In this document: piece after piece, positions 51,995-60,595 of the stretch | How positions within the stretch are numbered: position 1 is the first letter of the stretch | Layout of the letters: each line of letters begins with the position of its first letter | NCBI RefSeq assembly: GCF_005925325.1 | Contig: NZ_SRMP01000008.1 | Location: forward strand, 44,676-108,675 | From: Pedobacter helvus | GTDB lineage: Bacteria; Bacteroidota; Bacteroidia; Sphingobacteriales; Sphingobacteriaceae | Reading direction: 5' to 3' | Length of the DNA: 64,000 bases | Position numbers and translations under genes: made by a program | The notes under the pieces: generated by a model | Told to the model about the DNA's origin: nothing | The model's input: only the letters and a program-made list of their open reading frames with translations | The model's database searches: none

Positions 51995-52027
51995 AAACAG
52001 TCCTTAAAAGAGATAGAGTGAGTTTTT

Positions 52028-52762
52028 TTAAATCCCTAAAGCAGCTTTTAATTTAACATAACCTGTTTTGCTTACGGGCAGCCAAATTCCAGATTTTAGC
52101 AGCACCACATAGGTTTCCTTTTCTTTAAGCTCTATTTTGGTAACTTGAGCCAAATTAATGATATAAGAGCGATGAATACGAATGAACTGCGTTGAGTCTA
52201 GCGTTTGCTCAAAGAAACTCATCGTTTTATTTTTTTGGAAATTGCCCTCAGTGGTACTCAGTTTTACATAGTCATCATCTGCTTCGAGGTAATTAATCGC
52301 TTCTACAGGAATAATCTTTATTACTCCAGCATTTTTTACTACTACCCTATTATTCTGTGCTGGCGACAAAGAAGCTGTTTCTAACAACTCCTGACTATCA
52401 TCGCCTTTGGCTAATTTTGAAGGCAATTTTTGCATGGCTTGCTCAAAACGACCTTGCTCAATCGGTTTCAAGAGATAATCTACCGCATTTACTTCGAACG
52501 CCTTAATGGCATATTCATCAAAAGCAGTGGTAAAAATTACAGCTGGCCTGTTCTCTACCAACTCCAACATTTCAAAACCACTAATTTTCGGCATTTGGAT
52601 ATCTAAAAAGATCAGATCTGGCTGATGTTGAGTTATCGCTTTTAACCCTTCAAAACCATCGCTACATTCGGCTACCACCTCGATATTTGGGAAAGCTTTT
52701 AAATAATGCTTTACAATATCTCTGGCAAGGGCTTCATCATCAATGAGTATGGTTTTGATCAT
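52028..52762 (-). CDS. LytTR-family response regulator
   Basis: The protein has 244 residues: receiver domain with DDE near residue 8 and phospho-acceptor Asp54 in FLDIQMP, then a LytTR DNA-binding domain from about 140 (IKIIPVEAINYLEADDDYVKL, RIHRSYIINL). Regulates transcription when phosphorylated by the kinase encoded upstream. The gene overlaps the kinase's end by 23 bases. Its own terminator appears to have been separated by the IS110 insertion 16 bases past the stop, so transcripts may now read into the element. Confidence 0.93.
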   Translation of the reverse strand: MIKTILIDDEALARDIVKHYLKAFPNIEVVAECSDGFEGLKAITQHQPDLIFLDIQMPKISGFEMLELVENRPAVIFTTAFDEYAIKAFEVNAVDYLLKPIEQGRFEQAMQKLPSKLAKGDDSQELLETASLSPAQNNRVVVKNAGVIKIIPVEAINYLEADDDYVKLSTTEGNFQKNKTMSFFEQTLDSTQFIRIHRSYIINLAQVTKIELKEKETYVVLLKSGIWLPVSKTGYVKLKAALGI

Positions 52763-53801
52763 CTTTTTGAGGTATTTTTAGAGTGGTAATATACAAATTA
52801 TTGTTTTGCGATTCGGCTTGTAACAAGTTGCTATCGGCAAAAAGTAAGTACAATCTTCGTCTAATGGCCGAAAGTCCGAAACCGGTACCTTTTGATGCTT
52901 TCATTTCCGGATCGTAAGGATTGGTGACGCAAATGATCAGCATATTGTTTTCCAACTTCACATCAAGTGTAATGGTAATTGCCGTTGATGTATTGTACAA
53001 ACCGAATTTAATGGCATTTTCTACAATGGGTTGCAACAATGTGCCGGGTAAATGAAGTGCCAAAGTTTCTTCTGCAATATTGACCTCAACACTCAACCTA
53101 TGGCTAAAACGAACTTTTTCGATATCCAAATACAGTTGGATGTACTCCATCTCATCAGCCACGCTAACCCAAACTTCGTCATCTCGTTTAAGTGTACCAC
53201 GTAAAAATGCAGCCAATTTGGTAATCATGGTACCTGCTTCGGTTGGATTTACAATCGTTAAGGCATAAACCGAGTTTAAACTGTTGAACAAAAAATGTGG
53301 CTGCAATTGGTGACGAAGCTTATTCAATTCGGCTTCCTTCGCCAAGTTTTGTGTAGCCAACATTCTTGCCTGCATTTCCGACTGTTCTTCCAATCGGTAC
53401 CATAAGATATTAGCTAATGCACACCAGGCCAAACAAATAAAAGAAACTGCAGATTTAAAAACATCAGACAGATCTAAAAAAGAAATATAGCTAGTTTCAT
53501 TAGCGAATAAAAAGGTTAAGCTGTATTTAGATGCAATTACAACAGCAGCAGAAATAACTAGGGTTACCAGTAAAACATATAATAACTTTTCGTTTTTAGG
53601 CTGATAAAAGCCAAGCATGTTACTAATAATGATACAACCAATGGCTAAATACGAATTACTAATTACGCTATCTGCCAATGAAATTTGCCAAGAAAAGTTA
53701 AAGAAAAAATATAATACCGCGGCACTTGCAGCTTGACAGCATAGCAGAATAATGCTGGCAATTGTCTTGATCTGCGGTTTTGATAGTGGTGTGGTTGTCA
53801 A
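52740..53801 (-). CDS. sensor histidine kinase (LytS/YehU-type)
   Basis: The protein has 353 residues. Four N-terminal membrane helices (residues about 10-130) serve as a sensor without an obvious ligand domain, then a coiled stretch leads into the His-kinase domain: His169 in LQPHFLFNSLNS, N-box PIVENAIKFGL near 255 and G-box KGTGFGLSAIRRRL. It phosphorylates the LytTR regulator encoded next to it (overlap 23 bases). The LiaF-like gene upstream likely belongs to the same operon. Confidence 0.92.
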   Translation of the reverse strand: MTTTPLSKPQIKTIASIILLCCQAASAAVLYFFFNFSWQISLADSVISNSYLAIGCIIISNMLGFYQPKNEKLLYVLLVTLVISAAVVIASKYSLTFLFANETSYISFLDLSDVFKSAVSFICLAWCALANILWYRLEEQSEMQARMLATQNLAKEAELNKLRHQLQPHFLFNSLNSVYALTIVNPTEAGTMITKLAAFLRGTLKRDDEVWVSVADEMEYIQLYLDIEKVRFSHRLSVEVNIAEETLALHLPGTLLQPIVENAIKFGLYNTSTAITITLDVKLENNMLIICVTNPYDPEMKASKGTGFGLSAIRRRLYLLFADSNLLQAESQNNNLYITTLKIPQKDDQNHTH

Positions 53802-53829
53802 AGCGTTTTAGTTTTAGGTTATAAAAAAA

Positions 53830-54624
53830 TTAATAACTCTTGAACTCTACTCCTCCAAACAACACCGTTCCCCTAATAATTATAAGTTTATTTGCCTGCT
53901 CAATTGCTGGGTAAATAGCTCGCTTATCATCTACGCCACCAAAAACAGCAGTTACTTCCGATTTAATTTGCCATGTAGGCGGCACTACTATTTTCACTCC
54001 GCCAAAAACAGCTGTGATATCTAATATAATTTGTCCTTCAAAATCAGACTGTGTTAAATTGATGTCCCCACCTCCAAAAACTGCAGTAATTTCCCCACCT
54101 TTTAAGTTTTTAGAATAGATCACTTGGTTGCTGCCACCAAATACATTTACAGAATCGATATAATCGTTAGGATTGAAGTCTTTTTTAGCATCTGAAGTTG
54201 CATTTGGATCTTGACCTAATGGATTCACTTGTTCAAATGTATTATAGTCGCCGTGTTTACGTCTCCATTTATCTTTCTTGAAATTAAGCGTGTTTTTAGG
54301 CTTAAAGATAAGATAAAGACCTAGCACCACAACCGCCACTGGGGTAGCAATATCAGGCAAATTAAAACCGTCCAAAATATCGTCCAGCATTACATAACCA
54401 CCAATGAGCACCATTATAAACCAGCCACTAGTTCTGAAGTTGTTACGTGCACCTACGAACAAACCGATGATCACTAACCAAGTGCCCCAGTTAATCCAAG
54501 ACGGAAATCCCAAACCAAAGTTTTTAAGCAACAAAAGTGCACCTATACCTACGATAAATAAGCCTGCCCAAACTTTCCCAGAGCGATTAACCATTTCTTT
54601 ATTATTATTATTTATATTTTCCAT
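53830..54624 (-). CDS. LiaF-like membrane protein (DUF5668 plus LiaF C-terminal domain)
   Basis: The protein has 264 residues from the ATG at 54624. Four N-terminal helices (about 15-110), then a beta-helix like C-terminal domain (from about 160: VNVFGGSNQVIYSKNLKGGEITAVFGGGDINL and three more GG-containing turns) that resembles LiaF/YvqF-like envelope stress proteins. It may sense envelope damage and act with the kinase and LytTR regulator encoded just downstream. The upstream start at 54681 adds 19 residues without features. Confidence 0.85.
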   Translation of the reverse strand: MENINNNNKEMVNRSGKVWAGLFIVGIGALLLLKNFGLGFPSWINWGTWLVIIGLFVGARNNFRTSGWFIMVLIGGYVMLDDILDGFNLPDIATPVAVVVLGLYLIFKPKNTLNFKKDKWRRKHGDYNTFEQVNPLGQDPNATSDAKKDFNPNDYIDSVNVFGGSNQVIYSKNLKGGEITAVFGGGDINLTQSDFEGQIILDITAVFGGVKIVVPPTWQIKSEVTAVFGGVDDKRAIYPAIEQANKLIIIRGTVLFGGVEFKSY

Positions 54625-54779
54625 CGTCTTATGTGATTTGATATGCCCAAAAGTATCTCTACTATTGAAGCAACACAACACAAGACCGCTATTTGCTATC
54701 CAATTATCGGTAAAATGCGTTAATTTATCGGTAAAAATTTTTGTTAATTTGAAAACCTTAGTTAATCAGATATTCAACA

Positions 54780-55652
54780 ATGAGAAGATTACTCTTTATA
54801 GCTTTAATTATCTTACCGTTTTTTGCTCAATCACAAGATCTTAGTCAGCACTATAAAATCTACGATGTGAAAAAGCAAAAGATCATCAGCCTAGATGATA
54901 TTGTAGCTGATATGGCTAATGCGAATGTCTTGTTTTTTGGTGAAGAACATAACGACTCTATTGGTCATTATTTAGAAGTAACTTTATTTAAAAAACTGGC
55001 TGCTGCTTATGGTAATAAAATAGGTCTAACCTTAGAAATGTTTCATACCGATGTGCAACCGGTAATTAATGAGTACTTAGCAGGAATGATTACTGAGAAG
55101 AACTTTATTAAAGAAGCTAGAGCTTGGAACAACTACAAAGATTACAGACCAATGGTTGAATTTGCTAAAACGAAAGGTATTGAAGTGATTGGTGGCAATG
55201 CAGCGGCGAGATACAGCAATGCTGTCACTAAAAATGGATTAGAAGTGCTAGCAAAACTACCTGCTAATTCTAAACAATTTTTACCGCCAAATGCAATTGA
55301 CACACTAACGGGAAGATATTACGAAAAATTCATTGGTTTACTGGGCGGACACGGCATGGGCGCAATGAAAGTCTATCAAACTCAAAATTTTTGGGATGCA
55401 ACCATGGCTTGGTCTATCGCTAAATTCGCCAAAGCAAATAAAGACAAAAAGATTCTTCAAGTAAATGGCCGCTTTCACAGCGATGAAAAATTAGGAACTT
55501 ATGCGCAATTAAAGAGATATGCTCCTAAACTTAAAGCATTAAATATTTCCTCATTTTCTTCAGATGATTTTACTAATCCAAATTGGGAAAAATATAAAGA
55601 TTTAGGAGACTATGTAATATTGACTGATCCAAAAGTGAAAAAGACTTTTTAG
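54780..55652 (+). CDS. ChaN-family heme/iron-associated protein
   Basis: The protein has 290 residues: signal peptide MRRLLFIALIILPFFAQS|Q, then a ChaN (Haem-binding uptake, DUF399) domain with NVLFFGEEHNDSIGHYLEV, GLTLEMFHTDVQPVINEYL, and GGHGMGAMKVYQTQNFWDATMAWSI. Homologues bind heme dimers at the outer membrane, mostly as lipoproteins; here no lipobox Cys is seen. It is convergent with a TonB-dependent receptor gene across a palindromic repeat, which fits iron or heme uptake. Confidence 0.88.
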   Translation: MRRLLFIALIILPFFAQSQDLSQHYKIYDVKKQKIISLDDIVADMANANVLFFGEEHNDSIGHYLEVTLFKKLAAAYGNKIGLTLEMFHTDVQPVINEYLAGMITEKNFIKEARAWNNYKDYRPMVEFAKTKGIEVIGGNAAARYSNAVTKNGLEVLAKLPANSKQFLPPNAIDTLTGRYYEKFIGLLGGHGMGAMKVYQTQNFWDATMAWSIAKFAKANKDKKILQVNGRFHSDEKLGTYAQLKRYAPKLKALNISSFSSDDFTNPNWEKYKDLGDYVILTDPKVKKTF

Positions 55653-55654
55653 AT

Positions 55655-55760
55655 CCCCTCTCTGGCTATGCCATCTCTCCCAAAGGGAGAGAAATCTAAA
55701 GTTTTATAAGCATGTAGTTGCTCTCTCCCTTTGGGAGAGATGCCCAACGGGCAGAGAGGG
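55655..55760. repeat. large palindrome of two CTCTCCC...GGGAGAG repeats
   Basis: CCCTCTCTGG..CCATCTCTCCCAAAGGGAGAG is followed, across about 35 bases, by its inverse CTCTCCCTTTGGGAGAGATG..GGGCAGAGAGGG. Each arm also folds on itself. One arm occurs at 36318-36366. It separates convergent genes and should end both transcripts. Confidence 0.8.
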
Positions 55761-55761
55761 T

Positions 55762-57795
55762 TTATTTATTTTTAACCCAGCCCAATTTTAACCCAAAGTA
55801 AAAGCTACGGCCCGGAGCTACGTTATAATATCGCCCGCCAAAACCGTTGATATCATTACCCAAACTGTAAGTTTGATCTAACAAATTATCTAACCCAACA
55901 AACAATTGGAAAGGTATATTTCGAACTTGTTTTTGATAGCCTAATTTCATCGATACCAACTGAAAATCATTTGCATATTGCGTGTTTCCATCGTTCAGCG
56001 CAATTTTAGCATTGTGGTTTAAGCTCAAAAATGCAAAAAATCCACTTTTGTGGTTTACATCAGCCATTATAGTAAAAGTATGTGGCGAAACCCCCGGCAG
56101 TCGATTACCCGAGAAATCATCGTTCAGCTGCACAAACTGATCGTATTTAAAATCATGCCATGCATAGGCACCTTGCAACAAAACCGACAAAGGTTTTTCT
56201 TTAGCAATTAATTGATAAGACAGGTTGGCCTCCACGCCTTGCTGCTTGGTTTTTCCAGCATTCAAATAATAATTAGCGCCCGCGGCATCTCTTCTAGTTA
56301 CAATAGAATTGCTCAATAAAGTATGGAAATAACTTGCATCGAGAAATAAGCGATTGTTCAACGCATTCCATCTTACGCCCGGTTCCACATTCCAGCCTTT
56401 TTCTGCTTGCAATGACAAATTGTAGCTGTTGTTATCTGCAAAAATCTCGCTGCTAGCTGGCGGAGAAAATCCTTTCGATACATTTAAATAGGCAGAAAAC
56501 TGATCGTCTACCTCGTAAAGCGCAGCAAAACGAGGTTGTAGTTGAGCTTTGAAATTTTTACTGGCGTTGATATTGGGCACTTCGCTACTGCGTAAAAAAT
56601 CCAAAGAAAACTGATTAACGCTTGCTCCAGCCGTGAACAACCAACGGTCTATTTGCCAATTCACTTGGGCAAAAACCATCCATTGCAATAAATCTAATTG
56701 GTCGTCCGTAACTTGATTTCCTTTGTTTCCTTGTAAATTTCGATAGGTTTTAGAAGTAAAATCACCACTTTGTAGCTCACCACCAAAATTAATGGAGAAA
56801 TCTTTTAAGCCGTAAAGAAAGCTTGTTCGCCCGCCCCAATGCGGTTCTTTCTTTAACTCATAATTCTGTATCGCGGGATTTTCGGTTTCATTATAAAAAC
56901 CATAGAGGCTAGTGATATTACTTAACTGAGGAGAAAAAGAATATTTATGCGTTAAGCCTAGCAACGCCGCTTGTTGATGAATATGGGCATTAGCCAAAAC
57001 CGCACCTTGATTTGCACCAACCGATGGTCTCGCCTGACGAGGATTAGCTTGATATTCGGCTAAGGTTAAAGCTCCTGGAGTTTGATAATTTAAATCGCTA
57101 TAGATGAAATGTAAGCTCAGCTGCCCTTTTGAAAAAGTAGAGATCTGAGTTTGATAAGTAGCCAATCGGCGTTTCATTTCGGTATGTTCGCGGTAACCAT
57201 TGGCACTGGCTTCTTCATAGCTCAATGTGTGTTTTGGCAGTTGCAACTGTAGATTGTAATTTAAAGCGCCAAAACTACCGGCAGTAACACCTGCATTTAC
57301 TTGAATTTTTTCGGACACTATGGGCGCATCAAACAGTACTACGCCACCTGTACCAGCCCCGTACAAACTGCTCCCAGGCCCTTTGATAACTTCCATTCCG
57401 CCAACATTGTAGAAACCCAGCATATTTAACATCGAACTTCCCCCGGGTGCCGTAAAAGGAATGCCATCGTAGTAAATTTTCACATTACGCACTCCGTACG
57501 GACTACGAACCGAACTTCCTCTAATGTTTAAACGATAGCTTCCAGGTGAGCGTTCTTCCATCCTTACTCCAGGTGTTGCATTAACGGCCTGGATAATGTT
57601 AGCATTGCCATAGCGCTGCAATTGCGCTAAACCAATCTTATTTACTGCCGCTGGTGTCGACATTAATGTTTTACTACCATAGGCATTAATGACAACGCTA
57701 TCTAAAGCTACCTTTAAAACTGTATCTCGATTTTGAGCGTAAGTACTTACAAAGAAGAAACAAAAAATGGAGCTGAGTAAGAATTGTTTTTGCAT
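55762..57795 (-). CDS. TonB-dependent outer-membrane receptor
   Basis: The protein has 677 residues from the ATG at 57795: signal peptide MQKQFLLSSIFCFFFVSTYA|QNR, a plug domain with VVINAYGSKTLM, AVNATPGVRMEER, YRLNIRGSSVRSP and GMEVIKGPGSSLYGAGTGG, and a 22-strand barrel ending LYFGLKLGWVKNK. No N-terminal CarboxypepD domain as in SusC. Short loops and proximity to ChaN suggest siderophore or heme uptake rather than glycan import. The frame upstream of 57795 overlaps the YchJ-like gene and is not used. Confidence 0.92.
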   Translation of the reverse strand: MQKQFLLSSIFCFFFVSTYAQNRDTVLKVALDSVVINAYGSKTLMSTPAAVNKIGLAQLQRYGNANIIQAVNATPGVRMEERSPGSYRLNIRGSSVRSPYGVRNVKIYYDGIPFTAPGGSSMLNMLGFYNVGGMEVIKGPGSSLYGAGTGGVVLFDAPIVSEKIQVNAGVTAGSFGALNYNLQLQLPKHTLSYEEASANGYREHTEMKRRLATYQTQISTFSKGQLSLHFIYSDLNYQTPGALTLAEYQANPRQARPSVGANQGAVLANAHIHQQAALLGLTHKYSFSPQLSNITSLYGFYNETENPAIQNYELKKEPHWGGRTSFLYGLKDFSINFGGELQSGDFTSKTYRNLQGNKGNQVTDDQLDLLQWMVFAQVNWQIDRWLFTAGASVNQFSLDFLRSSEVPNINASKNFKAQLQPRFAALYEVDDQFSAYLNVSKGFSPPASSEIFADNNSYNLSLQAEKGWNVEPGVRWNALNNRLFLDASYFHTLLSNSIVTRRDAAGANYYLNAGKTKQQGVEANLSYQLIAKEKPLSVLLQGAYAWHDFKYDQFVQLNDDFSGNRLPGVSPHTFTIMADVNHKSGFFAFLSLNHNAKIALNDGNTQYANDFQLVSMKLGYQKQVRNIPFQLFVGLDNLLDQTYSLGNDINGFGGRYYNVAPGRSFYFGLKLGWVKNK

Positions 57796-57836
57796 TGCGT
57801 TTAGAACAAAGGGTAATAGGTTTTGTTTATTACTTC

Positions 57837-58217
57837 TTAATGAAAATGATCTCCAGAAAAATAATACCATTTTCCGTCTTCTTTCTTAAAAACAGAACGT
57901 TCGTGATGAACAAACTCTCTTAATCCTTGTTGATAAAAAGCCTTAAATTCTACTACCTCTTTGTGGGCTACAACAATTTCTAACCTAAGCCAGTGGTTAT
58001 CTTTTGCCCACTTTTCCATGTCAGCTTTGTGATATAGATATCTTTTCGAAGGATGAGTGGTATCCCATAAGTAATCGATCAAATGCAAAGCATAGGCACT
58101 ATACCTAGAACGCATCAGTTGCGCTGGCGTTTGCGGAACAGCAGCTTTAGCATGATAAATTTGACAACATTCGGCGTAAGGATTACCCGAACAGCAGGCA
58201 CATGAAATAATTGACAT
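57837..58217 (-). CDS. YchJ-family protein
   Basis: The protein has 126 residues. A short N-terminal Cys cluster (ISCACCSGNPYAECCQIYH) suggests a SEC-C-like zinc site, followed by the YchJ/UPF0225 domain: AQTPAQLMRSRYSAYAL, HIDYLWDTTHPSKR and the C-terminal W-Y-Y-x-S-G-D-H-F motif. Function unknown. It precedes the TonB receptor by 41 bases and could share its mRNA. Confidence 0.88.
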   Translation of the reverse strand: MSIISCACCSGNPYAECCQIYHAKAAVPQTPAQLMRSRYSAYALHLIDYLWDTTHPSKRYLYHKADMEKWAKDNHWLRLEIVVAHKEVVEFKAFYQQGLREFVHHERSVFKKEDGKWYYFSGDHFH

Positions 58218-58281
58218 AGGCCAAAAATACGTTAAAAATGAAATTACATCTCTTAAAAGTTGTAGTTTTCAGCACTAATTT

Positions 58282-58289
58282 TATTTTTG
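58282..58289 (+). promoter_or_regulatory. Bacteroidota -7 promoter element
   Basis: TATTTTTG fits TAnnTTTG, about 40 bases ahead of the GAF-kinase start. Confidence 0.45.
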
Positions 58290-58328
58290 TATTAGCTAAA
58301 TATTGTGTTAGAAATTAAAATTTGAGCC

Positions 58329-59528
58329 GTGCAAACTACCCGTACCATTCTCAGCAACGAAATGGAAAGGCTTTCGAGCCTTTTCAAACTAGACCTAGAC
58401 TACAACAGTTTAGACAATACTTTTAAGGATTTAAGCTATTTAGCCGCTAAAATAACAGGAACAGAAATATCTTTAATTTCGTTTATCGATTCCTACACAC
58501 AGTGGATCATTTCTCGCTTTGGACTAGATATCTACCAAACGCCTATAGACGATACGGTTTGTCAATTTACCTTAATGGAAGAAGACCATTTAGAAATTGA
58601 AGATTTATCTAAAGATGCGAGGTTCATCGAAAAAGGATTTATCGACGAGCCGATGAGCTTGAAATACTATTTGGGAATTCCACTTAAATCGAATAATGGA
58701 TTAAATATTGGTACACTTTGCGTACTAGATAAAAAACACCATAAACTTTCGGAGGAGAAAATTGATCAACTGAAAATTATCGCTCGTCAGGTTATTGATA
58801 GAATTAACGATTCGAATTCCATTAAGGTACTCACCAAACAGCTTAATACCCAAAACGAAACTTACAAAAAAGTAGCTCATGACATAAGAGGACCTATTGC
58901 CGGCATTGTTGGTTTGGCCGATATGATTAGCACCGACAAAGAGCATTATCAAAATGAGGAGCTAGTACACATTGTTGGCATGATGGGAAAAAGTGGTCAG
59001 TCGGTACTGGATCTAGCCGATGAAATTTTAAAAAATCCCCGTAAAACCATAGAACGAACAGCAGATTTCTTTAACCTTGGCATTTTTAAGGACAAGCTAG
59101 AAAAGCTCTATCAACCTCAAGCGTTTAACAAACAAATCGATCTGGCTATTCACGCAAATATTGCTTTCGAGTCTATCTCCATTAAGAAAGATAAGCTCTT
59201 GCAAATTAGCGGAAACCTCATCTCCAATGCCATAAAGTTTACGCCGAATGGTGGAAAAATCAAGGTTTATCTAGATCTAATTTTAGATACAGATAAAAAG
59301 ACATTGCTTATCGATGTTATAGATACTGGTAAGGGCATTAGTGAACAGGCAATTCAAGAAATTTTGAAAGGAACCGCAGAAAGTAGCGATGGCACAATCG
59401 GCGAAAAAGGATACGGCTTTGGCTTGCCTTGCGTAAACAAACTTCTGAACGAACTAGAAGGCGAAATGCAAATCGAATCTAATATAGGTGAAGGCACACA
59501 TTTCAAAATAAGAATTCCGTTTGTGTAA
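58329..59528 (+). CDS. cytosolic histidine kinase with GAF sensor domain
   Basis: The protein has 399 residues, no membrane helix. A GAF domain (about 15-160: EISLISFIDSYTQWIISRFGLD, LGIPLKSNNGLNIGTLCVLD) precedes an HK domain with His184 in AHDIRGPI and ATPase N-box SNAIKFTPNGG and G-box KGYGFGLPCVNKLL. The start is uncertain: GTG at 58329 or ATG at 58362; the GTG gives a complete helix. No response regulator is adjacent; an orphan kinase. Confidence 0.88.
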   Translation: MQTTRTILSNEMERLSSLFKLDLDYNSLDNTFKDLSYLAAKITGTEISLISFIDSYTQWIISRFGLDIYQTPIDDTVCQFTLMEEDHLEIEDLSKDARFIEKGFIDEPMSLKYYLGIPLKSNNGLNIGTLCVLDKKHHKLSEEKIDQLKIIARQVIDRINDSNSIKVLTKQLNTQNETYKKVAHDIRGPIAGIVGLADMISTDKEHYQNEELVHIVGMMGKSGQSVLDLADEILKNPRKTIERTADFFNLGIFKDKLEKLYQPQAFNKQIDLAIHANIAFESISIKKDKLLQISGNLISNAIKFTPNGGKIKVYLDLILDTDKKTLLIDVIDTGKGISEQAIQEILKGTAESSDGTIGEKGYGFGLPCVNKLLNELEGEMQIESNIGEGTHFKIRIPFV

Positions 59529-59707
59529 TATCCATTGTTAAATTGTTTAGTTAAAAGCTAAGAAAAAACACTCCTGAAACTGCTTTGTCATATCAAGCTT
59601 AATTTTTTCGGTATTGATGATTTGCGAAAAACTTTCTTCGTAAATCACTTGTAATAACACAAGGCTTCCAAATTAGTGGAAGTAAACATTTACTTAAATT
59701 TATAATT

Positions 59708-60460
59708 ATGTCATTATTACAAAACAAAGTTGCATTAGTAACAGGAGCCGGCTCTGGCATCGGAAAAGCTATCGCAGAGGCATTCGCACGTGAGGGCGCA
59801 AAGGTTGTGATATCAGATATCAATGAAGAGCATGGAAATGAGACCGTGACAGCAATTAAGAATAACGGTGGAGAAGCTTTTTTCTTCAAAGCTGACTCTG
59901 GCAGTGCAGAAGACAATAAAAAATTGGTAGAAGCTACGGTAGCGCAATATGGAAGATTGGATATTGCCTGCAATAATGCCGGTGTTGGCGGGCCAGCGGC
60001 AGCTACCGGAGACTACGATATCGAAGCTTGGAACAAAGTGATTTCTGTTAATCTAAATGGGGTATTTTACGGCTGTAAATATCAACTACTGCAAATGGAA
60101 AAAAACGGAGGTGGTAGTATTGTAAACATTGCTTCTGTCCATGGAACAGTGGCAGCCCCTAATAGTCCGGCCTATACTGCTACCAAACACGCTGTTGTGG
60201 GTTTAAGCAAAAATATTGCGGCAGAATATGGTCAAAAGAACATCCGCTGTAATGCTGTTGGACCGGGCTACATTAAAACACCTTTGCTAGATAAAAACTT
60301 AGACGAGGCTAGCATGAAAGCAATTGCGGCAAAGGCAACAATGAACAGACTGGGTACTTCTGAGGAAATTGCCGAGTTGGTTGTATTTTTAAGTTCCGAC
60401 AAAGCATCATTCACTACGGGCGCTTACTACATTGCCGACGGTGGTTATACGGCAGTATAG
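59708..60460 (+). CDS. SDR-family oxidoreductase
   Basis: The protein has 250 residues, complete classical SDR: TGAGSGIG (residues about 12-19), NNAGVGGP, catalytic Ser in IASVHG, YTATKH with Tyr and Lys, and the C-terminal GAYYIADGGYTAV tail of the 3-oxoacyl-ACP reductase/glucose dehydrogenase group. Substrate unknown. Followed by a terminator. Confidence 0.9.
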   Translation: MSLLQNKVALVTGAGSGIGKAIAEAFAREGAKVVISDINEEHGNETVTAIKNNGGEAFFFKADSGSAEDNKKLVEATVAQYGRLDIACNNAGVGGPAAATGDYDIEAWNKVISVNLNGVFYGCKYQLLQMEKNGGGSIVNIASVHGTVAAPNSPAYTATKHAVVGLSKNIAAEYGQKNIRCNAVGPGYIKTPLLDKNLDEASMKAIAAKATMNRLGTSEEIAELVVFLSSDKASFTTGAYYIADGGYTAV

Positions 60461-60480
60461 CTCTTAATTAACTTAAAATT

Positions 60481-60511
60481 ATCCTCTAGCAGTTGTTGGG
60501 GGATTTTTTTT
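60481..60511 (+). terminator. Rho-independent terminator
   Basis: ATCCTC/GGGGAT (6 bp with one G-T) with a 12-base loop and T8 tail. Confidence 0.65.
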
Positions 60512-60595
60512 GCGCTAAATACGGGTTTTCGAAAATTACAAAAACCATAATGTGATAAAGATGTTACTAAATCCTAAACATTAAGAAATAGAATT

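Larger units (their letters stand above)
50691..52012 (-). mobile_element. IS110-family insertion sequence with predicted ends and AT core
   Basis: About 1.32 kb. It has a frameshifted transposase, 24-35 bases of 3' non-coding sequence and about 280 bases of 5' non-coding sequence, as in the IS110 group. The ends were placed by four internal RNA segments that match the flanks and ends (see the bridge RNA entry). The core dinucleotide AT is at 50691-50692 on the right and, duplicated, at 52013-52014 on the left. No terminal inverted repeats are expected. Alternative end calls, using a near-direct repeat GGTTTTTACAAAT at 50698-50710 and GGTTTTTCACAAAT at 51909-51922, are less consistent. Confidence 0.75.
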
